58,033 nucleotides of DNA, from the NCBI GenBank assembly GCA_021372375.1, contig JAJFUN010000193.1, forward strand, positions 1 to 58,033, in the 5' to 3' direction. The position numbers and the translations under genes are program-made. The DNA comes from Pelosinus sp. (GTDB lineage Bacteria; Bacillota; Negativicutes; Propionisporales; Propionisporaceae). The notes below the pieces were generated by a model. The model ran no database searches. It was given only the letters and a program-made list of their open reading frames with translations, and was not told the origin of the DNA. Of this stretch, positions 6,279-18,600 are shown one piece after another. The number at the start of each line of letters is the position of its first letter. Position 1 is the first letter of the stretch.

Positions 6279-6685
6279 CTTAAATACTTGGCTTCCCATT
6301 TGTCTTGCTTTTCTACTGGACTTATTTGAGAAAGATCCTCATATCCATAATCAAGTTTCATTTTACCTGTACTGTCGAGAATAAATGTAAGGTTTGTCCA
6401 AAGCTCTTGTTTCTGTATCTCAAATTCTTTCCTCAACTCACTAAAACAATTATATAATTGAGTTTCACGTTCATCAAATTGCTTTTCATTAATATTAAAC
6501 TTATCTGTGATATCAAGACTATATATTGGAGAGTTACTTTTCTCCGGATAATAGTAGAAAAACACTTGTCTATATCCTTCCCTTATTTCAGCATATAAAT
6601 AAACCTTATCCCAATCTTCAGGAATAATATCGACTAAAACCTTAGCTATTTTTGGATATAGCTTTTCCATACCTTTAGTATCCAT
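6272..6685 (-). CDS. YezG/DUF600-type immunity protein
   Basis: A 137-aa cytoplasmic protein with no signal or membrane segment. The opening (KLYPKIAKVLVDIIPEDWDK), the aromatic strand QVFFYYYPEK and the C-terminal part (DYGYEDLSQISPVEKQDKWE) are typical of the YezG family (DUF600), known as immunity proteins to YeeF-type LXG nucleases of Bacillus. It begins 14 nt after the stop of the giant exoprotein gene, with AGGAGG before its ATG, exactly where cdiI sits in cdiBAI loci. The exoprotein's C-terminus is a YeeF-like endonuclease, so toxin and antidote match. It should protect the cell from toxin delivered by siblings. Composition is AT-rich, like the toxin end. Confidence 0.8.
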   Translation of the reverse strand: MDTKGMEKLYPKIAKVLVDIIPEDWDKVYLYAEIREGYRQVFFYYYPEKSNSPIYSLDITDKFNINEKQFDERETQLYNCFSELRKEFEIQKQELWTNLTFILDSTGKMKLDYGYEDLSQISPVEKQDKWEAKYLSM

Positions 6686-6699
6686 TGCCTAACCTCCTA

Positions 6700-9600
6700 T
6701 CAGTTCGTTAATCGTGTAGAATATTTTTTACCATCAATTGTATAATTGATTTTAAATTCGGATGGCCTTACTGAATTTCCTTCATACATTGGGTTTATTT
6801 TTACATTTACTTCTTTTCCTTCTTGCAACGCACTCCTCCAAGTATTCTCTAAAGTTTTATACTCACTCCTATTTAAAGTAGCATCCATTGGTACTAAATT
6901 ATCAATATTCCCAGAACCTTTAAAAATGCTTGCAATTAAATGCCCGCCATCATCGGTAGGTAACCTATCAGCTCCCCCAACTGTCCTTTGTGCATAATTA
7001 TTTCTATCTGCTATTCCGGATTCTAAATTTGCTTCAACAGATGAGATACGTCCATTACTATCCGTATTATATTTATATCCTTCTTCTGTTGTATACTCTA
7101 CATTGGATTTTAACGCCTTTTTCCCATCAACTTTTGTATATTGGTCTCCGTATTCAACTTTTTGAACGCTATCACTGGAGCCTGTACTACTTGTACTAGT
7201 ATCCTCCCCAGTACTGGAAAAGGCCTTTTGTACATCAGTAATTAAATTATTTCCTGCATTTATTGTACCAACCGCAGTAGTGACTGTAAGCGCACTACCA
7301 CCAATAGCACCTACACCAGTTGATGAAGTTAAAATTGTTCCTCCTGCTTCACCTATAGTGGCTATCGTACCTCCTATGACAAAAACACCATCAGTTATTG
7401 TTTTAGCGGTATAAAATGCACTAGGATTGGCATTTCCAGCAAAGTCCGGCGAAACAATATTAAAGCTAAAATTTTGGCTGACTGATGCAGTAACCCCGAG
7501 CGTAGAAGGAGCAATATAGTTATGATAAAAACTATATGCATTATCTTTAACTGCTGTAACTACCTGTTGAGTCGACTGATTAATTACTTGCCAATAGGAT
7601 GGTTCTTTTGTAGTATACCAGCACTTATCCGGATTATCGGGGTCTACAACATACCATGCACCATCTATTTTAGTGAAGTGTGCATTAGAATCTAACGCCA
7701 ATTCATTCCCCCTTGATAGACTACCTGGAGCAGAATATACTCCGTCATTAGTCATTGCAATGGCTTCACCGTTTTTTGAATCCCACCCTCTAGCAGCTTT
7801 TCCTGTATTCAACAAGTAATCACCATATGAGTTTTCTGGTTGACTTACAGTTGCGTATTGATCAGGTAAAAAGTAATCTGTCTTTGTTCCATCCTCATGC
7901 CATTCTCTTACATAATTACCGTCCGAACCAGCAAAAACTCGAGCACCTGCTGCCTTTAACTCAAATGCTTTTTGTACACTAGGATCAACCGATACAGAAT
8001 CTTGATTAGGCACTTTAAAATCTTCATAGCTACCATCAGAATAAATTTTTCTCGCATATTTAAATCCATCTGAGCCAAATAAAATTGGCGCACCTGATGC
8101 TACTAAAGCATTCGCAGTTTGAATATTAGTGTTTTGCTGTTTATTATAGGGTGTACCATCTACGTTATATAATGGTTCATATATTTTGAGAGGCATTTGC
8201 ATTTGACTAGTTCTTTGAAGTATATCGTAATCTTTCTCGAATATAAAATCTTCATCACCTATAGATTGATCTCCATAAACTCCATGGCTTGGATCTGATT
8301 TGATAAAGTCAGACCCCATTCCATTTTCATGGCTTCTGGTATTATCCCAAAAATATGTCCCTGGATCCGGTTCTCTTATTGGAGTATCTACACCATTTTG
8401 TATTTGAAACCAACCATCTTTAGTATGGAGTATAGCTCCTTCTCTAGTAGGTCTGTGAATATATTCATTATATTTTACCCCATTGTATGCAGTAGCTCCT
8501 CCAACTTGAGCATTTCCGCCAACTACTTTAGCTGCCGCTGCTCCAACTGCCATACTAGCAATAAGACGGATGTTAAGGTCTTTAATATTACCTAATTGTT
8601 TTTGTGCAAGCTGACTTATTCCATCTCCCATTGCACCAGAAGCAAAACCATCTCCTGACATACTTGAAGTAATTCCGGCTGTTACAGCATGTAAAAGAGC
8701 TTTATATTCTCCACCTTCAGCCCATTTAGCCTTTTCTTCGGGAGTTGCAGCTTTTTCCCTCATGTATTCAGACAAATCACCGACTGCCTTATTTACTTCT
8801 TGGCTAAATAAATTAACTAATTCTTGTTTTTCTTGAACAGCTTTCTTATCAAATATTTTTCCTAATGAATTTAATGCTTGGTCAGTATTACGATTTAATT
8901 TAGTTAAATCAACGTTACCCGACCTTACTTCAATAGTACCGTTAGAAATTGCAGACTTAGTTGTACTATCTGCTTTACCGTTAACTGGAATACTGGGAGT
9001 AGGTACAATAGGTGTTTTATTCCGTGAATCAAGACTAAACCCTGAGCTGCTCGCGCTGTAATCCGCCTTATTCTGAATATCCGAGTACGTCAGCGTATCC
9101 GTAGAGAGAATATTCTTATCCGCTGTAGCCTCACTCGCAATGACCGCACCCTTCAGATTGGTATTATTACCTACTTGGACATCGAAACCGCCATTTCCTG
9201 CATAAATGCCGGTTTGTTGCGTCACACTTTGGTAATTGGAATCAATTTTTCCTCGGCTAGCTGAACCAGTGATACCAGCGCCTGCGCCAACCGTGACGGC
9301 TCCTCCAGCGGAACTGCTGGTTTCGTTATATTGGTCTACATCCTGCTGACTTTCAAGATTAAGATTACGACCTACTTCGACCTTTACAGTTTCACCTGCA
9401 ACCTGCGCGCCAATGAGATTGGTATCCTGCCCTGATTTAATAGTTAGCGTATTAGTCGCAGTTACTGTAGTATTCGTATGAGTAATTGTATTACCATCAC
9501 CATTGGTATTAGCTTTAGAACCATTAACGAAAACACCTGTACCCTTACTGCTCATTGTCACGCCAACACCAGCCGAACTGCTGCTGCTAGTAGTTTGGGT

Positions 9601-12600
9601 CCCCGTGGTATTTTCTGCTGATGTTAGATTAATATCTTTTGCCGCATTTAGCGTAATATCCTGACCATTTACGCTAGATCCGATAATATTTATATTTCCA
9701 TCCATCACTTTACCATCGGTGTCTTTCGCCCCGGAACCTGTAGCCGTAATATTTACATTGCCACCTGCAGCTATTGTGCTTTGCTGCGTCGTTACTTGTA
9801 AACTATCGGTTTGGCTTTCTTGCTTAGAAGTACCAATGCTCACACTAACTTCTAAACTATTATCCTTGCTGGCTGTTTGGCTTCCATCCGGCGTTTTTCC
9901 TTTCGAAATATTATTGGCTGCTGTGACCGCTTTGTAGTCATACAATGCTTTTAGACGGCTATCTACTACTTGACTACTGCGTTTAAGCGGTTGGTATACA
10001 CTATTAATATTGTTTATGGTTTGATTGCCGATAGATACGCTTAATCCGCTCTGTGAAAACTCATACGTATGTTTCTCATGATTGGTATTGTTTGCTGATG
10101 TTATAGTTACATTCTGACCTATTATATTTACATCTTTAGTATTGCTGCGAATATCAGAAGCCGTAACGTCGACATTTTTTCCGGCATCAAAATTGACATT
10201 ACCATTTGTTGACCCGATTGTACTGCCTATTTGTGTAGTTGCTTGCTGCACATCTGTAGTAGTTGTACTTCTTTTACCCACGGTAAAACCTATCCCGCCA
10301 CTGAATATACCGGAACTGGTTTCATGATAATAGTGATCTTCTACACCAGTCTGCTGCGCACTCGCGATATTAATATTGCCCTGGGCAACTAGATTGACGT
10401 CATTGGTTCCAACTACATTACTCCCCGTTACCCGTAGATCGCCGCCCGTCACAACTTTAACTTGGTCACCAGAAATCGTACTGCCTTTTACTTGATTAAG
10501 CAACGAATAATCTCTTGAATCAGAGTTACTCGAGAAAAATCCTCCGCCGCTGGTATGCAGCTCGGCTAGCGACTCATGCTTCTCGGTATCATTTTGAATG
10601 CTTATATTTTTCGCTGCAGCAAGTGTTATCGTGCCGTTCTGACTAGTCACAGAACTTGCTGTCATACTGATATTCCCTTTATCCGCAGCACTATTGAGCG
10701 CGGTAATCGTTATATCTTTATTGGCCAACAGATTACTGCCAACAACTGTTTCATCGGTTTTGTTTCCTGCGTAACGAGCGCCACGTTCGTTATAATTTTC
10801 TTTTTGTGTATAAACATCTTTCACGTTATCTACCGTAAGATTACCCTGCACCGCAACTGTTAAGTTGCTACTCGCATTCACTTGAATTCCTGTTAAATGA
10901 GTATCGCCCTGACTAATCAAGGAAACATTATTACCGCTTATCCCGCTTGTTACATTATGAATATCCGTATAAGAAAACGAACGGTGCGCCGTTTGGTCAG
11001 AACCTGTGTTGTTAGCCACCACGGTTCCTACCAACAAATCACGTCCTGCGTTAACAAGGGTATCTCCTGTTGCAGCAATAGTAGCTCCCTGTACTGAAAC
11101 ATCTCGACCGGCAACTAAAGTCAGGTTGCCTTGCGCTGAAATCGTAGCTTGAGTACCAATAACTGTATTACTGCCAATCCAGCTATGTCCGTTTTGAGTT
11201 AGACTTGCCGTCACATTGTATGAAGTGGTCTCATTCTTAATATCTCGTCCTGCTACCGTAATAACTTGACTGCCTGTAATAGTACTTTGATTTATAATAT
11301 CATTGACAGCTACTAGCCTTGTTTCACCCGTACCTCCAATAACTCCACCATTTTTGTTCAAAAGGTTAGCTGCTTGTATGCTTGTCATAACAGCACCAGC
11401 AATTGTGCCACTATTTGTTACATTGCCTGATAGTTTGAAATCTACCGTATCTGCTGAAATTAAGGCTCCGGATGATTTCAGATCGATAGTATTTCCTTTA
11501 CATAAATACACCTGCGGCACAAGAGCTTTTTGTGTCGTACCATCCGATAATGTAACATCTTTTTCAACCATCCATACCATGTCTTGTGTCAAATTACCTA
11601 CCTGCGCAGCTGTTAAGGCAATGCCCGGCGTCAAATTGAGCGCCTTGCCCTCGGATACGCCACTATCCATCAAGGCTCGATATTCGGCATCACTATCACT
11701 ATATCCTGACAAATAGCGCCGTCCCGTCAACTGCGTAATCTGGTCATCAACAACCTTTTGCTCATAAAAAGCGTCACCTAAACGCTTTTGTGTCATAGAC
11801 GGATCATAGTTCAAACGCTGCAGCATATAATCGCTGGAGATAAAATTTTTATAATTTGCAAATCTCGGATCTGTTTCTACTATATATTTAGCAGTAGGAT
11901 TAGAAGAAGTCTTATATAAGGCATTTTGCGGAATTGTTATCTTGGTAGTTCCATCATTTTGGTTTACGATGACAGCTTGATTATTCGTTGAACCGACTGT
12001 CCCTGTATTGCTTCCAATTGCAGTACTATTTACAGCTGTGCCTGAAATGACTGTCCCAGATTCTTTTACAGGCTCATTGCTACCCTGTACCGCCGTTGGC
12101 GCAGCGGTTAATTGCGACGTCCCAATATTAGAAGCTGTTGTATTTCCACTGATTCCCACACCTGAAATAGTTGTTCCGCTTTTAGTTACAGGATTATTCC
12201 CTGCCTGTATTGCTGTCTGTGCCGTATTATTAAGCTGACCTACACTTGTATTTACCGGGCCTACCGCTACCTCTTCTGGTTGATTATTTCCAGAAACCTC
12301 TACTCCACCTGTCGACGGCAGAGTGATTGTTGAACCAATTTGTGGTCCTGTGGTACCATCTGGACGCTGTTCAATGTTATTTACATTGTTCCCTGTTAAC
12401 GAAATTGTTTTAGCGATAAAGGTTGCTGGTAATCCACCATCAATATAAGTATTAGAAATATATGGACCAAAAGTATCGGTTCCCGTAGCACTAGCTAATT
12501 CCGGACCATCCCATCCACCACCTGTAACAAACCAATCATGAAAATAAGATTGATCCGTAGTAGTTGACGTCTGTATTAAACGATATCCTTGGTTTTGTAA

Positions 12601-15600
12601 CGTTCCAATATTACCTACTACTGCATTTCCGATTGCCACTTGGCTGTATTGATTAGTAAACTGCTGTCCTATATTGAATCCCATATTTTGTCCTACGCGA
12701 ATTTGTCCAATCGAAGGAGCACTCTTAATATACTGAGTTTCTGTCACTGTAGTAGTGACACGTTTTTCTTCGGCCGCATTAGGAAGATGACTGTCAATAG
12801 CTGCCGTATGGCTGTTTTCCGGATCTAGATTTATGCCAGGAACATAACCTGGATAGAAAGATATAATATAATCTCCATTTGCATTTACTTGTACACTTTG
12901 ACAATAGGCTGTAGTTTGACCCGCCACTTTCCCCGCCCAGGTAGCAACTGCGACACTTCCAATATTATCCCCACGGTTAGAAGTTCCTTGATATACAGGT
13001 AAAATAGTATAATCTTGCCGTTGCGGAGTATAGCTGTATTGACGATTATCGCCATCACGTGCCGAATAATAGTTATATATTTGCCGATCCGCATAGCTCA
13101 TACTATCATCATCACATGTAACTGTCTTACTGAAAAAACTATTAATTTGATTGGCATCTAAATAACCTGATACCCCTGGTCCATTAACTAGCATTTGCGG
13201 CGTGCTGGTAACATCGTTATAAACCAATTTTTTCTGACTCGCATCATAAGCAATCACATTAGCTTTCGGTACAGTAATAGATAGTTTTAGGTAGAGTCCA
13301 TTTAATCCATTTCCCCATTGAGCTGGTCCACCATATTGCGCACTATTTAAAACATAATTACCGTTATCATCTTGTCCACCAGGGATATAATACACCACAT
13401 GCGGCGCCATGTTTAATTCGACAGCCGAAGTACTTGTTTTAGTTCCTATTACGGGATCGCCGCTAGCAAGATTCTGCACATTCTCCGCTGCCATGTTCAA
13501 ATTACCGTCAGCTTCAATCGTCGCCGCTTTATTGGTCACCAATTGTGTACGATTAACAAACAATCCATTAGCATCTTGCTGATTGTTTGCTGCAATATTA
13601 ATATTTCCCAGGCTTATAATATTAGCGCCATCTTGGTTAAGCAGTTGATTTCCTACCCACAAATTAATGGTATCTGTTGCAGCAATCAGTGCTGGCTGCC
13701 CTTGATTAGTTATATTGTTAGCTGTCAACGTAACCGTTCCGCCAATAACAGTCGCATTATTGGTCATGGTCTGAGCCGTGGCAATTATCTGATTACCTTC
13801 AATACGCCCATCATTAGTAATACTGCCATTGACAGTCAGATTAGCCTGATTAGCATTGATGGCACCGCCAGCCGTATTATTCAGATTGGGCGCTGTAATA
13901 GAAAGTACGCCATTAGATTGTAATGTTCCCAGATTAGTAAAATCACTATTTACTTGTAAGGAAAAATCCCCTTGCGCCAACATATGATTATTCGCATTAT
14001 CTACACTGCCCGCAATAATAGTTAGAGCCCCATTACTACCAATCAATCCAGCCTGATTAGTTAATTTTTGATTTGCCGTAATACTTAGCGAACCAATAGT
14101 ACCTATATGAATTATACTGCCATTCGTATTATTGATGTTTTGCGCCGTAATACTCGCGCCGTTATTTTCCTGTATTTTGCCATTACTGTTAAGCACATCC
14201 CCTGCGGCTGTGAGCATAAGGCCGCCCATATACAAAGTTCCACTCGAATTATCGACAGTACCCTGGCTTCTAATGCTAGCTTGAGATTGAGCCGCAATAA
14301 CTCCGCCTTGGTTATTAATATCACCCGAGTTTACTTGCAATTGTCCATTAGTAATAACCATACCACTTGTATTATCCAATTTGGTTTGCGAAGTTATAAG
14401 CATCTCATTGATTCCGCTTTGCTGAATACTGCCTCCACGGTTACTAATAGCCTGCGCTGTTACACTTACTTGTTTCCCCATAATCTGTCCAGCCGTACCA
14501 CTGGCAGCTTTATCGTTTTTCAATATGCCTGCGGCATTAATAGCTACTGTACCATTCGTCTGCAATACAGCACCTGTATTGTCAATATCCCCGGTTGTTG
14601 CTGTAAGCTGTACATTGCCACCTGCTACTGTTACAGCCCCGCTTTGATTTATGGAAGTACCGGTTACTGTCAGATTGCCTCCGGACAGATTTTTGCCTGT
14701 GGCTTGAATAGTGTCTGCCGCATTAATATTCAAATTGCCACTTTGTCCTAAAGACCCGTCGTTTTGTATCCCGGCCCCAAGCGTTCCATTCGAAGCTACG
14801 GTTTGCGCAGTAATACTGGCATCCTTCCCGGAAAGGATGGTACCGCTATTGGTCAACGCATTACTCTTTACCGTAAGCGCTCCTGTGCCCGCTAAATTGT
14901 AAATTAACGCACCGTTGGTATTGTTTAGTGCGGTATTGGCAGTTAAATCCGCTGCCTGATTGGCAATAATCTTAGCTTGACTGCCATCATTGCTAAGCGT
15001 ATTCACTGTCAGTGTCAGTGTATCGGCTGACACTGCTCCGCTATTATTTGCCGTTTGCGCCGTTATATTTAATGTACTCCCGCTAATACTGCCGCCATTA
15101 GTCATTCCATTAGCCGCATTAAGACTGGTATTAACTCCACCTGCTAAACGAGCACCCGCATTATTCATAATAGACTGCGTATTTACGATTACGTCATTTA
15201 CCCCAATGATACTGCCCTCTGACGTAAATGTATTGGCTGTAATGCTTACATTTCTGTTTGCTTCAAAATCACCGCCTGTTAAATGATGAATATCACCGCT
15301 AGCGGCTAAGTTAATGTCGCGCCCGGCTAACGCCGTACCTCCACCTTGGATATTAGCTGCACTTATAGTAATATCCTGATTGGCCGCCAGTTTGCCTTGA
15401 TGATTATCTACACTGTCGGCGTTCACCGCTAGATTACCACCAGCGCTAATACTACCATTGACAGTATTGCTTAAGGCTCCTATGTGATTATCTGCTCCTA
15501 TATTAACGTCTTGCTGCGCCTTTATATTCCCTCCGGCATTATCTACATCACCTGAAACTTCCGCTACTAAATTACCGCCAGAAATCAGTGCTCCCCCTGC

Positions 15601-18600
15601 ATTGCCCAACATTGATGCACTGACATTTACATCGCCATTACCGCCGATTTTTCCTGCTGTATTATCAATTCCCTGGCTAATGGTTACTGTAAGTTTGCTT
15701 TGATCCAGGCTAAGCAAACTGCCGTTTTTGTTTTCGAGACTCTGTGCTGTTATAGCAACGCCTTTTCCTGCTTGTATTAGTCCTTGCTGATTTATTAAAC
15801 TCTGCTGCGCCTGCAAAGTTAACGCACCATTTGTAAGTATTGTTCCTTGAGTATTATCTACGCCGCCTTGCGAATGAATGAGGGTATCACTAGTTCCGCT
15901 TTGCTGAATACTGCCTCCATGGTTACTAATATCCTGTGCGGTAAGACTTACCTGTTTCCCCATAATCTGTCCCGCCGTACCACTGGCAGCTTTATCGTTT
16001 TTCAACGTACCTGCGACATTAATCGCTACTGTACCATTCGTCTGCAATACGGCACCTGTATTGTCAATATCCCCGGTTATGGCTGTAAGCTGAACATTGC
16101 CACCTGCTACTGTTATAGCCCCGCTTTGATTTATGGAAGTACCGGTTACTATCAGATTGCCTCCTGACAGATTTTTGCCTGTGGCTTGAATAGTACCTGC
16201 CGCATTAATATTCAAATTGCCACTTTGTCCCAAGGATCCATCATTTTGTATCCCGGTCCCAAACGTTCCATTCGAAGCTACGGTTTGCGCGATAATACTG
16301 GCATCCTTCCCGGAAAGTATGGAACCGCTGTTGGTCAACGCATTACTCTTTACCGTAAGCGCTCCTGTGCCCGCTAAATTGTAAATTAACGCACCGTTTG
16401 TATTGTTTAGTGCGGTATTGACAGTTAAATCCGCTGCCTGATTGGCAATAATCTTAGCTTGACTGCCATCATTTCTAAGCGTATTCGCTGTCAGTGTCAG
16501 CATATCGGCTGACACTGCTCCGCTATTATTTGCTGTTTGCGCCGTTATATTTAATGTACTTCCACTAATACTGCCTCCATTAGTCAAGCCATTGGCCGCA
16601 TTCAGACTAGTACTCACTCCACCTGCTAAACGAGCGCCTGCATTATTCATAATAGACTGCGTATTTACGATTACATCATTTACCCCAAGGATGCTGCCCT
16701 CTGACGTAAATGTGTTGGCTGTAATGCTTACATTTCTATTTGCTGCAAAGTCGCCGCCTGTCAAATGATGAATAGCACCGCTAGCCGTTAAGCTAATGTC
16801 ACGTCCGGCCAGCGCAGTACCTCCGCCTTGGATGCTTACTGCGCCTATCGTAATATCCTGGTTGGCCGCCATTTTGCCTTGATTATTGTCCACATTATTG
16901 GCATTCACGACCAGATTGCCCCCGGCGCTGATACTGCCAGTAGCGGTATTGCTGAACGTTCCGATGGAATTGGCTGTTCCTATATTTATATTTTGCTGCG
17001 CCGTTATATTTCCTCCGGCATTAACTACATTACCTGCAACTTCCGCTACTAAATTACCGCCGGAAATTAGTGCTCCCCCTGCATTCCCTAGCATTGAAGC
17101 ACTGACATTTATATCGCCATTACCGCCGATCTTTCCTGCTGTATTATCAATTTCCTGACTAGTAGTTACTGTAAGTTTGCTTTGATCCAGACTAAGCAAA
17201 CTACCGTTTTGGTTTTCGAGACTTTGTGCGGCTATAGATAGGCTTTTTCCCGCTTGTACTAAACCTTGCTGATTTATTACACTCCGTTGCGCCTGAAGCG
17301 TTAACGCGCCATTGGTAAGTATTGACCCTTGGGTATTATCCGCATCGCCTTGCGAATGAATGAGGGTATCATTAGTTCCGCTTTGCTGAATACTGCCTCC
17401 ACGGTTACTAATAGCCTGTGCGGTAATACTTACCTGTTTTCCCATAATCTGTCCAGCTGTACCACTGCCATCTTTATCATTTTTCAGTGTACCTCTAGCA
17501 CTAATCGCGACTGTACCATTCGTCTGCAATACAGCGCCGGTATTGTCAACATCCCCGGTTGTGGCTGTAAGCTGGACGTCGCCACCTGCTACTGTTACCG
17601 CCCCGCTTTGATTTATGGAAGTACCGATTACTGTCAGATTGCCTCCTGACAGATTTTTGCCTGTGGCTTGAATAGTACCTGCCGCATTAATATTCAAATT
17701 GCCACTTTGTCCTACCGACCCATCATTTTGTATCCCGGCCCCAAACGTTCCATTTGAAGCAACTGTTTGCGCGGCAATACTAACGTCCTTCCCTGAAAGT
17801 ATGGTACCCTGATTATTATTTAATTGACCACTTGCAGTTAAGAGAATGTCACCACTTGCAGTGACTTGTCCGCTCGCATTAACAACTGCTCCTGCAGTTA
17901 GCTGAACATCACCATTACCTTTAATATCCCCTATGGTATTATCTATACTTTTTGTAGTTTGTATTTTCAAACCGCTATTATCCAGACTTGCAATACTCCC
18001 CTTTTGGTTAATAAGAGTCTGGGAATTTATAAGCAAATCTTTGCCTGCTTGCATCATACCTTGTGTATTGGTTACGTTGATTCCTTGTACATTCAAATTT
18101 TGCTTAGTAACAAGGGTGCCCCCCGTATTATCCACAAGATTGGCGGCCGTTAGCGACACCGCTCCGGAAGATTGCAACGTAGCTCTGCTATGATTGATAT
18201 CCCCTGCATTTGCAGTTAAACTGATATCCCCCCTGACATTTGTCTTAGCTGCTGCCAAGTTAAGCTCTGCTCCCTGTACAGTAAAAATGCCTGCCGCCAA
18301 ATTTTGTCCATTAAGTGCTACCATCTGATTGGCTTGAATTATCAGATTACCGCTTAGCCCTATGCTGCCGTCTGTTTGTATGCCAGCGCCAACAACACCG
18401 CTCGAATTGACTGCATTGGCATTCAGTATTGCATTTTGCCCCGCAGCAAGTATTCCCGTATTGCAAAGCATGCCAGATGTAGTAATATCCATATTTTGTT
18501 GACTAGCCAAATTACCTTGATTAGAAATCTGATCATTGGCTATAACCGTCACATTTCCCGTTGCTGAAGTACTGCCAGCTAGCAAAATTTTTCCTTCTTG

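Noticed and set aside
14400..17812. Repeats considered as insertion sequences or a CRISPR array
   Set aside because: Period of 1,482 bp in frame with the gene, no spacers, no terminal repeats and no transposase.
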